A stretch of 64,000 bases of DNA from Strongylocentrotus purpuratus (Eukaryota > Echinodermata > Echinoidea > Camarodonta > Strongylocentrotidae): contig NW_022145615.1 of NCBI RefSeq assembly GCF_000002235.5, positions 15,796,712 through 15,860,711 on the forward strand. The letters run 5' to 3'. The notes under the pieces were generated by a model. The model was given only the letters and a program-made list of their open reading frames with translations, had not been told where the DNA came from and ran no database searches. Within the stretch, counting starts at the first letter, position 1; each line of letters opens with the position of its first letter. Shown here piece after piece: positions 25,831 through 36,814 of this stretch. The position numbers and the translations under genes are program-made.

Positions 25831-26410
25831 AGATGATGGTCAGTCAGGGCATGCGTTCAATACATGGTGTACTGTTTCTCTATTTTCACATTTTTTACAG
25901 TTTGCTGATGCCCTTTTACCCCATCTAGTAAGGTTTGCATTCGTATTGAGTGTATCTGAAAGCGAATTCATGAGAAATTTTGCAACTTTGTTGGTAGGTT
26001 GTATATCAGGCTTTTCCATTCTACTGATTTTGATTCCAAGTTTGCAAGTTCAAAAACTTGCCTTGGACTGAAAGTGACTGGATATGATTCAGCCAGTCCT
26101 GTGACCTTTTTTGTACTAGAGAGTCTTTAAACCTGTTTCTTCAATTTTGGAAGAGTGGCATTAGGGTCTTGAAGCGATTGAAAAACATTATGACTATTCA
26201 CCACTGTTGACTTTTTTCTGGTCCACTGAGATTCTCTTTGAAGGGCAACATCTAAGCAATGATTAACCTTAGCATCACCAGTTGCTCTTATTCTTGTGTA
26301 GTTTATTGTGTGAGCTTCATAGTATAGATCAGAAATGTAATATAATATAAGAATGACTGCATGACTTGTGTTCTCTACGACATATTTTTTCCTCATATGC
26401 ACCTCCAACG
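25831..26410 (-). pseudogene. C-terminal remnant of a second LINE-like polyprotein, zinc-knuckle motif
   Basis: Upstream of, and out of context with, the RT fragment, the minus strand encodes an 93-residue frame (26408-26127: basic, with SQWTRKKSTVVNS) and, in another frame, CKKCENRETVHHVLNAC near 25840-25890. The latter is a CX2CX7HX4C zinc-knuckle-like arrangement seen at the C-termini of many LINE reverse transcriptases. It is followed immediately by mid-RT sequence of the neighbouring LINE, so the two pieces were joined by insertion or rearrangement. Family assignment is uncertain. Confidence 0.5.
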
Positions 26411-26670
26411 CTTTTAAAATCTATTTGATTCATCTAGATTCAACAAATTATGATTAAAAAGAAGAGGAGGAAGAATAATGATAAAAAAGAACAAAGAAGA
26501 AAAAAAAAGGAAGAAAAGAAGATAAGATCTCTATTGTGTGGGGGAGTGGGGGGGGGGGCATGTCCGGCCGTACCCAGGGGGTGCTGACTACTGAGTGAGC
26601 ACATTACCCGGGGGAGGGGGTCGGAGAAAATACAAAGTGTTCTTGAAATACTGGAAAGTGAGAAGAAAGA
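26411..26670. other. Purine-rich and poly-G low-complexity spacer
   Basis: A/G-rich sequence (AAGAAGAGGAGG type) is followed by G-runs near 26540-26560 and 26608-26622. No gene is seen. Confidence 0.8.
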
Positions 26671-28001
26671 CTAATATATTTTAGGGGACTTTAATGTAAA
26701 GTTGCTTGATTATGGAATCCATAATAAAACAAATTACTTTTTAGATTTGATGTTTTCTTTTAATTTACATCCCTTAATAACAAGCCAACTCGCATTGCTG
26801 AAAATAAAGCATCCTAATTGATAGATAACTTTTTAAAAATACCATACAGGAAGAAAAATACAGAGGACTCATTTATAGTGATCTATCTGATCATTTCCCA
26901 GTATTTTCAATTGCAAGTGAAAAAAATTGTAAAGAATGGATTGGTAACAAATACATAAAAAGACGTATAATCTATGATTCAACAATGTCAATGTTTAAAG
27001 AGAGTTTATCATCCTTTGTTGGTCAGAAGTCTATAATTAAGAAAGCTCAAATGATTCTTGGGATATTTTCTTTACAAAAGTCTATTCCAATTATAATACC
27101 TATTTTCCAATTCAATTGGTCAAACAAATCAATGGTAATTTACGGAAACCTTGGATTACGCAAGTACCATTCAGTGAAACGTAAACATAGATTATATGAA
27201 AATAGCTTAAAAGACCTAGTGTCAAACTGTCAATCATACAAGAAAATATTTAGATTTTAAAAATAAATTTAAAAATATCATAAGAGCATCAAAGAGGAAA
27301 TATTACGAGTCTTTGTTCTATAGCTTAAAGAATGATACAAAAAACATGGTCGCAGATCAATTTGACACTTGGTAAAAAGAAACAGAATAAACTACCTCAA
27401 AATATGTATCACGGAAATGTAAAAATTACTAGTAGGAAAAATGTTGCACAACTGAGAGTTTAATAAAAAAAAATATTGACATACTATTAGGTAAAAAAAA
27501 GTATCAAAATCAATTCAAACACCTAATTACTATTTGATAAATGTCTTGTTAACCCAATTTAAAATTTATTTTATGTTAAAGCAACAAGTATTCATGAAGT
27601 TATCAAATTGTCATCTATGTTGAAAATAGATGAATCAAGTGGACCTGACTCCATTTCACCTAAAGTTGTTTAAAAAAATTATTTAATTATTTTGTTAATC
27701 CATTGTGTGACATATTTTTAATAAATCTTTGAATAGTGGAATCGTCCCAGATGAATTAAAAGTTGCCCAAATTGTACCCTTATACAAAAAGAATATTGTT
27801 AATATAGATAATTATAAACCCCTTGCCTTGCTTTCTGTTTTTTGCAAAACTGTTTGAAAAAGTAATTCATGAAAGTTGTAGGATTATTTACTCAAATACA
27901 ATTTTCTTATTTCAGCGCAGTTTGGTTTTCGCACAAATCATAACACTGATTTGAGTGAATTTTTCTACAAATATTCCGCATGCAATTAATAATGGAATGT
28001 T

Positions 28002-28220
28002 TTGTTATTTATGGATCTATCTAAGACATATTTTGACACCATCGACCACCATATTTTACTTTCAAAATTGTACCATTACGGTGTACGTGGTATACCTCAT
28101 CAGTGGTTTTCTGATTATTTGTATAATAGAAAACAATATGTGGTGGTCGATGGTGGCGAATCTGATTATATGGATATAAATACTGGACTTCTGCGAGGAC
28201 CGGTTTTTGGACCACTTTAA
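28002..28220 (+). pseudogene. RT core of the plus-strand LINE
   Basis: A 72-residue open stretch containing FMDLSKTYFDTIDHH (RT motif A, with both aspartates of the FDTIDH block kept), a KLYHYGVRG block, and INTGLLRGPVFGPL (motif B; the usual VPQGS has changed to LLRGP). It stops at 28220, where the family would continue towards YADD. It is not functional. Confidence 0.85.
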
Positions 28221-28645
28221 TTTACCATATACATTTATTTAATGATATTATTAGTTCATCCAAATTACTTATGTTATCATATAACATACGGTTGTATATC
28301 ATTCTCATTCCAATGTAAAACGCTTAGTTTATATTTTAAAGTAAATACAATTGGATGATTAGTTTAAATTTAATAAACTATTTTTGAATTATGACATAAC
28401 TAAATATGTAATTTTTCACACAAACTAAAGGAAGGTTCCAAATTTCACCGAATCTGTTAGAGTATCGAATGTAACTATTGAACGAGAACTAAGTGTAATT
28501 TTTTTAGGTACTAATATTGAAGAAACTCTAGATTGGAAATGTCATATTGATTACGTTTGTTCTAAATTCTAGAAGTGTTGGTATCTTGTCTAGACTGAAG
28601 AATTTTCTCCCAAGGAACATATTATACAAATATACACTGCCTTGA

Positions 28646-28766
28646 GAGGTTCTGGTTAAAACTATGCGCAAGAGGTGACTCCAATAGTACTATTTGCTGA
28701 GGGGCGCAGCCCCGAAGCAAATGGTACTTTTGGAGTCACCGAGGCCCATAGTTTAACCAGTACCTC
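28646..28766. repeat. Long imperfect hairpin, 121 nt
   Basis: The outer arms (28646-28665 and 28748-28766, GAGGTWCTGGTTAAA type) and inner arms (28674-28698 and 28716-28740, starting GGTGACTCCA) pair with a few mismatches around a loop that itself contains GGGGCGCAGCCCC. It sits inside the plus-strand LINE, immediately upstream of the TIR element. Confidence 0.85.
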
Positions 28767-28792
28767 GAATAGAAGGCATGGTATATTTCTTT

Positions 28793-29099
28793 TATATCCT
28801 GCATCAAAAATTTATTTAAAAAAGAAAAGAAAAGATTTTTGGAGAAAAAAAAATTTGAACAAAAAAAATGTAAATTTTTATCCAAAAAGATTTAAAATAT
28901 TTTGTTTCCATTAAATTAAGATTTGAAGAAAAAAAAATGATTCAATTAAAAAAAAAATCACATTTTTTTTCCAACTCCCAAATAATAAACCAAAATAGTA
29001 CTCTCATATAGTACTTTTCTAAAAATAGCTCAAATATTTTTGGTCATGTGACGAGCTCTCAACCAATCAGAAGCCGACAAATTTTTGATGCAGGATATA
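28793..29099. mobile_element. Small TIR element (MITE), 307 bp
   Basis: Perfect 21-bp terminal inverted repeats at 28793-28813 and 29079-29099 (TATATCCTGCATC...) enclose an A/T-rich interior with long A and T runs and no coding capacity. The flanking LINE sequence continues on both sides, so this is an insertion. A TA target duplication is possible but is merged with the TIR ends. The superfamily is not determined. Confidence 0.8.
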
Positions 29100-29349
29100 A
29101 TAATGAATATTTACAATGCAACGATTCTTCCCCACTTAAATTATAGCAATATTATTTGGGTAATAATTAAAAAACAAAACTATTCAAGATTTATTTGTTA
29201 CAGAAACGTGCAGCTCGCTTAATTACAAATACTCATTATTTTTCTCCAAGTTTACCACTGTTTATGAAAGTGACAATTATTCCTGTATAAGATTTGATCA
29301 TGAATATTTATGATTTAATTTCATAAAAAACGGTAACCATCTGTTACCA

Positions 29350-29805
29350 TCCAGACGAAATACTTGATACATGGCTGATTGTCAACGAAACGGAGTTAAG
29401 TATTTTGTCAACTTTGTTTGTTGCTACGGCAGGCAGCAAATGAAAACGAATTCGTTTAATCAAATCATGAAAATGCAAGCATTAATTTAAACAAACAGAA
29501 CTTTGTTATTTCTGAATCATTTTTCCTGATTGAGGTGTCATAATAAATGGGCAGAAAATGAACTTTCTAGAAATGTGATTTTCTCTTTGAAATTCAGATA
29601 CCGCCCTAAATATGACTTTTAAGTTTCCTCTCTTCAATTTTTTTAATCACTCATGCGTGAAATATGCATCATATGAGTTGCATCAAATGAAAGTGGAGGA
29701 TCTTAGCTTTACAAATATGTGTCATTTATTATTTATAATTGTGATTAAGTTATGATAAAAACATCGATAATTCTTGGTTTCGTTTTTTTTCTGGGACGCA
29801 CTGTA
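29350..29805 (-). mobile_element. Tc1/mariner-like terminal segment (copy 1)
   Basis: This non-coding segment of about 455 bp ends on its right with GGGACGCACTG followed by TA. It has an inverted partner at 35991-36445 that starts TA then CAGTGCGTCC. The end sequence (CAGTGCGTCC, then an A-rich run and CGAAACC) and the TA flank resemble Tc1/mariner-type ends. No transposase and no second TIR are seen in either copy. Confidence 0.55.
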
Positions 29806-29807
29806 TA

Positions 29808-31240
29808 TTTGAAATAAACATTGCAAATCGAGTGGTTTTGAAATCTAGAAGTTTGTTTACTGAGATGTATTTTTAACTTTTTTTTGTACTTGCACCAAGT
29901 GCTGTCGTCAATTTCTAGTACACGTTGAAAGTAAAACGGACCCCTCTCAAAAAAATGAAATGGAAGCTCTTATTACCATCATGTGAAAGAATATTTTTGA
30001 CGAATACGTGATGATACAAATTTTGCCGGGAAACCTCCTACTAATCGATATATTTGGTAAATTATCATATCGATCCGGCCTGGATAGATATCGCGAATGC
30101 ACTTCAACAATGTAAATTTGGCATATATTTCTGCAGTTTTGCGAATTTAGGTTGAAGTATTGCCTTCTAAACCTCTGATTGAGATCAAACACTTCATAAT
30201 ATTGCATGTTGTGATAAAAACTCCTCTATTGATTATAATATATCTTGAAATAAAAAAATAAAAAGTAGGAAGGGCGGGGGGGGGGGGGGAGATTGGTTAG
30301 CGTCAATTCAGAATTTTTAATGTAGAATCAATAGCCTTGAAGACAGAAACCAATGCCCGTAGATAGTACTGTCTTTTCTCTTTTTTATACTTGAAATATA
30401 CATTGCAAATTGTGTGGTTTTGAAATCTAGAATTTTGTTTACTGAGATGTATTTTTAACTTTTGTTTGTACTAGAACCAAGTGCTGTCGTCAATTTCCAG
30501 TACACGTTGAAACGAAAAAGGGCCCCCTCTCAAAAATAAAACGAAAGCTCTTATTACCAATCATGTCTTGTGAAAGAATTTGTTTAGACTAATAATACGT
30601 GATGATACAAATTTTGCCGGGAAACCGCCTACTAATTGATATATTTGGTAAATTATCATATCGATCCGGTTGCATGTTATGATAGAAACTCCTCTATTGG
30701 TTATAAATATATCCTGAAATAAAAAAAAAATAAAAAAATGGGAGGGGAGGGAAGGGGGGGGGGGGGGTCGCGTTAATAGCCTTGAAGACAAAACCAATGC
30801 CTGTAGTAAATACTGTTTTTTCTCTTTTAAATACCTGAAATAAAATAATTTGCAAACTGTGTGGTTTTTGAAATCTAGAATTTTGTTTACTGAGATGTAT
30901 TTTAAACTTTTTTTGTACTTGAACCAAGTGCTGTCTTTCATTTCCAGTACTCATAGAAACGGAAACGGCCCCTCATAAAAAATGAAATGGAAGCTCTTAT
31001 TACTAATCATGTGAAAGAATATGTTTAGACTAATACTTGATGATACACATTTTTGCCGGAAAATCGCCTACTAATTGATATATTTGGTAAATTATCATAT
31101 TGATCCGGCCTGCAGGGATAGATATCGCGAATGCAATTTGGGCATATATTTCTGTTGTTTTGCGAATTTAGGATGAAGTATTGCCATCTAAGCCTCTGAA
31201 GGCAATATTTAAACAAGATTGAATGGATATTTCGCACTCA
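29808..31240. repeat. Three-unit tandem repeat, about 410-580 bp each
   Basis: Three diverged units start near 29808, 30391 and 30833. Each contains a TGGTTTTGAAATCTAGAA block, a GAAATGGAAGCTCTTATTAC-like block, a TGATGATACA...GCCGGGAAA block and, in the first two, a poly-G run (30275-30290 and 30755-30767). A fourth copy of the central part lies on the minus strand inside the TIR element at 46816-47189. Confidence 0.85.
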
Positions 31241-31389
31241 AAACACTTGAATCGCAATTTTACCGAAACCGGTCGATATCTTTAAGAATGAATTGAGGCT
31301 TATTATGTCATGATCATTGAAATTGTAACTAAAATTGTAAATACAAATTAACTCGAGGGTTTTGAAATAATTGGACTCACTTTTGGAAG

Positions 31390-31482
31390 AAGGGATTGGA
31401 GAGAAAGAGAGAGAGAAAGAGAGGAGAGAGAGAGAGAGAGTGTGTGTGGGTGTGTGTGTGTGTGTGTGTGACAGAGAGAGAC
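31390..31482. repeat. Compound GA/TG microsatellite
   Basis: A GA-rich run (31397-31440) passes into a TG run (31440-31470) and back to GA. Confidence 0.95.
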
Positions 31483-31865
31483 AGGGAAATAGCAATATAC
31501 GAACCAAATACTACACTATAATAGTAGAAGCAATCCACGAGTAGAGCATTGTAGATTAGACACAAATTGGACAGTTTAAAATGAAAGGCTCATTAAAAGA
31601 CAATAATACAGGTTGAATATTCCCACAAAGTTCACACTTTAGAAATTACTTTACTGAACATATCTTAGTTGTTTGTCATATTGCTGCCCACATCTCACTC
31701 TATACTGACTGCACAAATTGTTATTTAATGCTTTTAAGTGCCATAGAGGGGGTAGTTAATTCAAATGAGGTTGGTGGCTCCTAGGGCGTGTTCACACCGC
31801 AAGGGGGGACCGTGGGCGGACCATGGATCTATGGTTGGCCAACGCCTTCATTACGTGTGCCTAGA

Positions 31866-32232
31866 CCGTACGCGTGCATGTCAGAGCGTACGCGTGGTTC
31901 CGACATAACGTACGCGTGGGTCCATCATAACGTACGCGTGGTTCTGACAGAACGTACGCATGGTCATTTTCCATTATACTTCTATGTAATTCTTAACGTA
32001 CGCATGGTTTTGACATAGCGTACGCGTGGTTCTGTCATGTCATACGCGTGGTTCTGTCATGTCATACGCGTGGTTCTGTCATTACGCACGCGTGGTATTG
32101 TTATTAAGTGTGCATAATATAGTCATAACGTACGCGTGGTTCCGTCATAACGTACGCGTGGTTCTGTCATAACGTACGTATGGTTATGTCATAACGTACG
32201 CATGGTTTTGTCATAACGTACGCGTGGTTGTG
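31866..32232. repeat. CpG-dense 21-22 bp minisatellite
   Basis: About 15 units of the form ACGTACGCGTGGTTCTGTCAT, each with a TACGCGT or TACGCAT core. Two longer degenerate spacers (near 31960-31995 and 32100-32125) hold partial units. The core is self-complementary (ACGCGT) and supplies three to four CpGs per unit. Confidence 0.93.
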
Positions 32233-33160
32233 TAACTTTAAACACAGATGTTGGAATGGCCAATCATATTTCTCGTTATATTCGTGGCACAGGCCCGAGT
32301 GTTCCCTGTGTTTGAGGGTGATGAAAAGAGGGAGGGAAAAGGGAAATCTAATATGGTATAGTTAGTTACCTGATTTACAATCTATCTTTCAGAACTTTCT
32401 CTTATTGCAAATTAGGTGAATATATATATTATGCAACAGTGCCGTTGTGTTTGTGTAGGCCTATGGTCCAGTGTAGATACATAGCGTTGAAACAACAGAG
32501 TATAATACATGCACGGTATGCTATGTGTAGTAGATCTCTCCCGCTCTTCCATCTCTCCCTTATCTCTCTTGGGTCACTCTGTACAGAGGTCAACCCTCCC
32601 TCTTGGTAGGGGAACATACACACACTCTCTCTCCCTATCTCCCTCTCTTTCTCTCTCTCCCCTCCTTCCCTAGTATTCTCGTTCATTCTGTGTTGTTGAG
32701 CTATTACACTCTAGAGGGGGATTAGTGGTAGGAGGCATGTTTGCTTTAGAGCTCAGATTGGAAGTTGGAAACACTGAAGAGTTTGCATTTGCCAGGCATA
32801 AGGGATTGTCTGAACATTATTATTTGCTAGTTTCAATAGAATAAACCTGCTCATAATTATCCCATAATTGTATATGTATTTCAAGATCATGTTTTTTATT
32901 CTATATTTCTGGTCTTGTATATAGTTCATGATTATTCTTTTCTGTTTATATGTCATGGGTAGTCTAAGCATAATAGTGGTGCATTAATAGATGAATCATG
33001 CAGATCGATGGTACTATTGATTGATAAGCTCGTTTTCTGAAAACGATATTAACACCGGAGAATATGTATATGCTGTGTGCTTGAAGGATACAACATAATG
33101 TCTATTATCCTCTCAGATTTATATTATATTTCTATAAATATGAGAGGATAATAGATAAGT
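32233..33160. other. Intergenic, no gene seen; pyrimidine tract and hairpin
   Basis: A CT-rich tract runs from about 32540 to 32670. The rest is AT-rich without coding signals. Confidence 0.7.
33101..33155. repeat. 55-nt hairpin with perfect 15-bp stem
   Basis: TCTATTATCCTCTCA (33101-33115) is exactly complementary to TGAGAGGATAATAGA (33141-33155). The loop contains a further ATTTATA/TATAAAT pair. Confidence 0.85.
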
Positions 33161-34500
33161 AGTTTGACCAGGATGGTTATAGGGGTTATCGGGATGGGCG
33201 GAGGGAGTGGGGTGGTGGGAGGGGCGCTAATTAATGTGATATGAAAGGGTTTATATATATATATATATTATATAATACCTACTTCGTTTAAAGGGTTTTT
33301 ATTCATTATGAACAGTGGGTAGGAATAATTGTTTGAAGGTGATGAGAAGGGGTGGGCATAGCCTGGTTGGTCAGGGGCTAGCGTGAGGGGGGGGGGCGGA
33401 GAGGGGCGTTAATGGGATTATGAAAGGGGTTTTATAATACCTACTTCGTTTCAAGACTTTTTAAAATATTAATTATGAACAGTGGGCAGGATTGTTTGAG
33501 GGTGATGAGAAGGTAGCCTGGTTGGTCAGGGGCGAGCGGGGGGTGGCGCCGGGGAGGGGCGTTAATGGGATATAATTTAAGGGAGTGGGATATAATGGGA
33601 TAATGGGATGGGGTGCCGGGGAGGGGCGTTATGGGAAGGCGTGGATATAAAGAAATAGTGGGATATAAAGGAGGTGGAGGGGCAGGGGAAGGGAATGCCG
33701 GGGAGGAGCATATAATGAGATATAAAGGAGTCTATATTAATACCTACTTCGTTTTAAGGGTTTTATTAATTATGAACAGTGGGTAGGGTTGTTTGAGGTA
33801 GATGAAAAGGGGGCGGGCATAGTGATTTAGACGTGATGGTTTGGTTTAGTGGAGAGGGGGAAAGGGGGGGTTAAGGGAAACAATCACTGTATATAAGCTA
33901 CTTTTTTGAGGGGGTTAATTTCTTCATTATGAATAGAGGGCAGGATTATTAGAGGTTGATGAGAGTTGGGTATTGTCATGTAGCCGCGATGGTTGCGGGC
34001 TTAGTGAAGGGCAAATGTTAAAAAAAGGCAGGCCCCCACCCCTGGCCAAAAAAGGGGGATGGTAACCACAATTTTACCTTCAAAAGCAAAAATTAAGTGC
34101 TTCCCCCTTCCGCCCCCCCCCCCGCTTATTCGCCGCAAAATATTTTCTCATGAAAACAAAAAAAAATTGTTGTGCTCTTAACCCCCCCCCCGCTTATTCC
34201 CGGCCGGCTGATCCGTCGCAAAATATTTTCTCACGAATGGAGCCCCCTTCGCCCCTGCTCGCCGCTGGCTGAATCCGCCACTAGTGGAGGGGTGGGGGTT
34301 ACGGGGATATCAATGAGTTTATTACCTATGGTTTGAAGGAGTTTCATTACTTAGAAACAGTGGATAGGATTGTTTTTGGATGATGAGAATGGGATGGGCA
34401 TAGCGATGAAGCCTTGTTGGTTAGGGGCTAAGCGGGGGAAGAAGGGGTTTAAAGAGATATAGAAATTGCTACTTTTATCTTTTTGAGTGTGCATGTTTTA
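33160..34500 (+). repeat. Poly-G satellite family, plus orientation
   Basis: Irregular tandem units of about 160-300 bp share AATACCTACTTCGTTT, a TTATGAACAGTGGG-type block, GGTGATGAGAAGG, a GGGCATAGC block, and a poly-G segment with GGGGCGTTAATGGGATAT. The reverse-complement family forms the 4-kb array at 40770-44800. Around 34010-34285 a C-rich insert interrupts the array. Confidence 0.85.
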
Positions 34501-34652
34501 ATTGAGATTGTTTTAGTTTTTTAATTTAATCCAAATTAGAAGCATATTTAAGTTGAATATGTGATTGATATTAATACATATGGACAATTCCACGACATAA
34601 GGGACAAAGATGTCATAAATTCAAAATACTTGATTCAGGTACCTCATATATT

Positions 34653-35683
34653 CAGGGGCGGTGATCCAATTTTCTTAGGGAGGATCTTCCCCCCCCCCCC
34701 CCCTGAAAATTTGAAAAAGTGCAAAAATAAGTGTATAGCAAATACTGACTAAAGACTGCAACAAACTTTAAGGCTCTGGAAGGCCCAAGAGTGCAGTGTT
34801 TAGACAAATAAAAATGCAAAAATCTTCTCGCTCGGTAGCTACGCTCCCTCGTATAAACTCCTTCAGAGTTTACCAGTAAATATTGTAGAAAAGTGAAGTA
34901 TGAAAAATGTATATCGCTTGTTTTTATACTACAGTTTTGCTAAGGAATGTAATTTGTTAATACAACTAAGCTTCAAAACCTGTGAGGGGATAGTCACTTC
35001 CGTCACCGTCACCCCTCTCGTTCACTGTGCTCCCTCGCACTGGCGTAATGATATGGGGGGAAGCTTGGGGGCAGTTGTCCCCCGAATAAAATTCAAACGT
35101 GGTTTTATTCGATACCAGTGATTTACAAATGTAGCTGAAATGGCATGGTTTTTCCCTGAACTTCCGGAGGCTCTGCCCCTGGTTGCTCATCTGACCGTAA
35201 TTAAATGCCTAAAAAACTCTGACCTTCCGGGGTCCACCCCCTGGACCCCACCAGGGGCCCTGAGGCGAGCCCCTGGTTGCTTATCTGACGGTAATTATAT
35301 GCCTAAAAACCCTGAGCTTCCGGGGGCTCCGCCCCTGGACCCCAACAGGGCCCTAAGGCGGCCACGGATGCTCATCTATCCGTTATTAAATGCCTAAAAC
35401 CCCGCCCCATGACCCCCGCCGGGGCTTTGTCCCTTGACCTTAAGCCACTTTACGCTCCACTTACTTCGCTCGCTTTGCTGTACCTGACCGAAAACATTTT
35501 AGCCCCCCCCCCCCCTTTGAAAAACGTTCCGCGGGGCCTGCATGTACCATGTAAAAGTTGGTGTGATGCAGATTTTTTTTTCTCCCCCCCCCCCAAAAAA
35601 AAACACCTTTTTGCTTATTACTACACTGCTCCCCGTCCCTAGCATTTCGTGCCCCCGGTCATGAAAGTAAATCACCGCCCCTG
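34653..35683. mobile_element. Non-autonomous hAT-like element 1 (1031 bp)
   Basis: The left end CAGGGGCGGTGAT (34653) and right end ATCACCGCCCCTG (ending at 35683) are perfect 13-bp inverted repeats. The flanks are CATATATT (34645-34652) and CATATAGT (35684-35691), an 8-bp target duplication with one mismatch. hAT transposons make 8-bp duplications. The interior holds two to three units of about 95 bp (GGGGCTCCGCCCC, GGGCCCTAAGGCGG, TGACCGTAATTAAATGCC), a block ending CATGTACCATG, and poly-C runs. No transposase is encoded. Confidence 0.8.
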
Positions 35684-35691
35684 CATATAGT

Positions 35692-35990
35692 TACACAATA
35701 CTTGAGTTTTAAGAATTGTTATATTTCTTACAAATGGCGGCCCTTTATAGATTCAAAATGGCTGCCGAATTATTTCAATAACATGGATGAAGTTACCAAA
35801 GAAAAACTTTACCAAATACTATAAGGAGAAAAAATAATTAACAAATCTGACCATAATCTTGATTAGATTTACCATGGAAGATAGTATATCTGCAAAGCGC
35901 TTTGAGACATTGTATTAAGCGCTATATAAAAGCGGAATATTATATTAAAGTCAATTACCACAAACATGGGTATTCCAAAAGGAGGTGATA
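35692..35990 (+). other. Spacer with LINE/SINE-like 3' tail
   Basis: No gene is seen. Positions 35893-35948 (GCAAAGCGCTTTGAGACATT, then AAGCGCTATATAAA and AT-rich) resemble the 3' ends of L2/CR1-type LINEs and the SINEs they mobilise, so this may be a solo 3' fragment. Confidence 0.4.
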
Positions 35991-36445
35991 TACAGTGCGT
36001 CCAAGAAAAACGAAACCGAGAATTATCGATGCATTATCAAAACTTAATCACAATTATAATTAATAAAAAACACATACTTAGATCCTCTTCTTTCATTTGA
36101 TGCAACTCATTATGATGCATATTTAACACATGAGTGATTGAAAACAATTTGAAGAGAGGGTACCAAAGGTCATTTGGCGAACAATATTTGAATGTATTTC
36201 AAAGAGAAAATCATATTTCTAGATATTACATTTTCTTCCTTTTCATATGACACCTCAATCAGGAGAAATGAGCCAGGAATAACAAAGTTCTGTTTGTTTC
36301 AAGTAGGGCCTAATGCTTGCATTTTCATAATTTGATTAAACAAAATTCGTTTTCACTGGCTGCCTGCCGCAGCAACAAAAGAGTTGACAAAATACTTAAT
36401 TCCGTTTTGTTGACGATCAGCCATGCATGAAGTCTTTCGTCTTCT
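35991..36445 (+). mobile_element. Tc1/mariner-like terminal segment (copy 2, inverted)
   Basis: This is the reverse-complement partner of 29350-29805, starting TA then CAGTGCGTCC at 35993. The two share CATGAGTGATTGAAAA/TTTTTAATCACTCATG, GACACCTCAATCAGG and GGCAGGCAGC-type blocks in opposite orientation. It has no transposase and no second terminal repeat. Confidence 0.6.
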
Positions 36446-36806
36446 TTTCTGACTAATTTATAAACGAGTAATCCCCCCCCCCCCTCTACTCGAGTGTACG
36501 GAGAACAAACTTATGTGTAAACGGGCGTTTCACCCGGTCGTCACATCCCAGTTTCATACTATAAAATTTAGAATAAGTGAGCACTTTCGAGATGTGCTGC
36601 TCATTCTGCTTTTTAGTGGATTTTTCCCATAAGTTCTTTTCCAATTTACATGATTGTTACAAAGTAAAAAGTACAAGTACAAGTACAGTGAGAAATACAA
36701 GAAAGCGTGCAACGCAAAAGGAATTCCTCTTGTCACCGTTTTTCTCTTTCTTTCAAGACCCTCAGCTCATCGATGAGGAGATAAACATATGCACAGTCGT
36801 GATGAC
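36446..36806. other. Spacer, no gene seen
   Basis: Contains a 14-C run near 36474-36485 and mixed sequence. I find no convincing exon. Confidence 0.5.
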
Positions 36807-36814
36807 CGTCTATT

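Larger units (their letters stand above)
26671..29340 (+). mobile_element. LINE remnant, plus strand, with nested insertions
   Basis: An AT-rich, heavily decayed LINE. In order: an endonuclease remnant ILGDFNVKLLD near 26680; linker pieces (SVKRKHRLYENSLKDL, 27170-27225); the pre-RT block with SGPDSISPK (27635-27670); VPLYKK and NYKPL (27770-27825); RT motif A and B pieces at 28000-28220; and thumb sequence to 28640. It is then interrupted by a hairpin and a small TIR element (28646-29099), and resumes at 29100 with IYNATILPHLNYSN and RAARLITNTHYF-like C-terminal sequence to about 29340. It differs in base composition from the other LINEs here and is probably an older insertion of a CR1-like family. 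Confidence 0.8.

Noticed and set aside
31866..32232. Possible CRISPR-like direct repeats
   Set aside because: Units are contiguous with no unique spacers, and the window is eukaryotic in content.
34010..34285. Third complete hAT-like element inside the poly-G satellite
   Set aside because: Only one end (TGAATCCGCCAC) resembles the family; no matching opposite end or 8-bp duplication was found.
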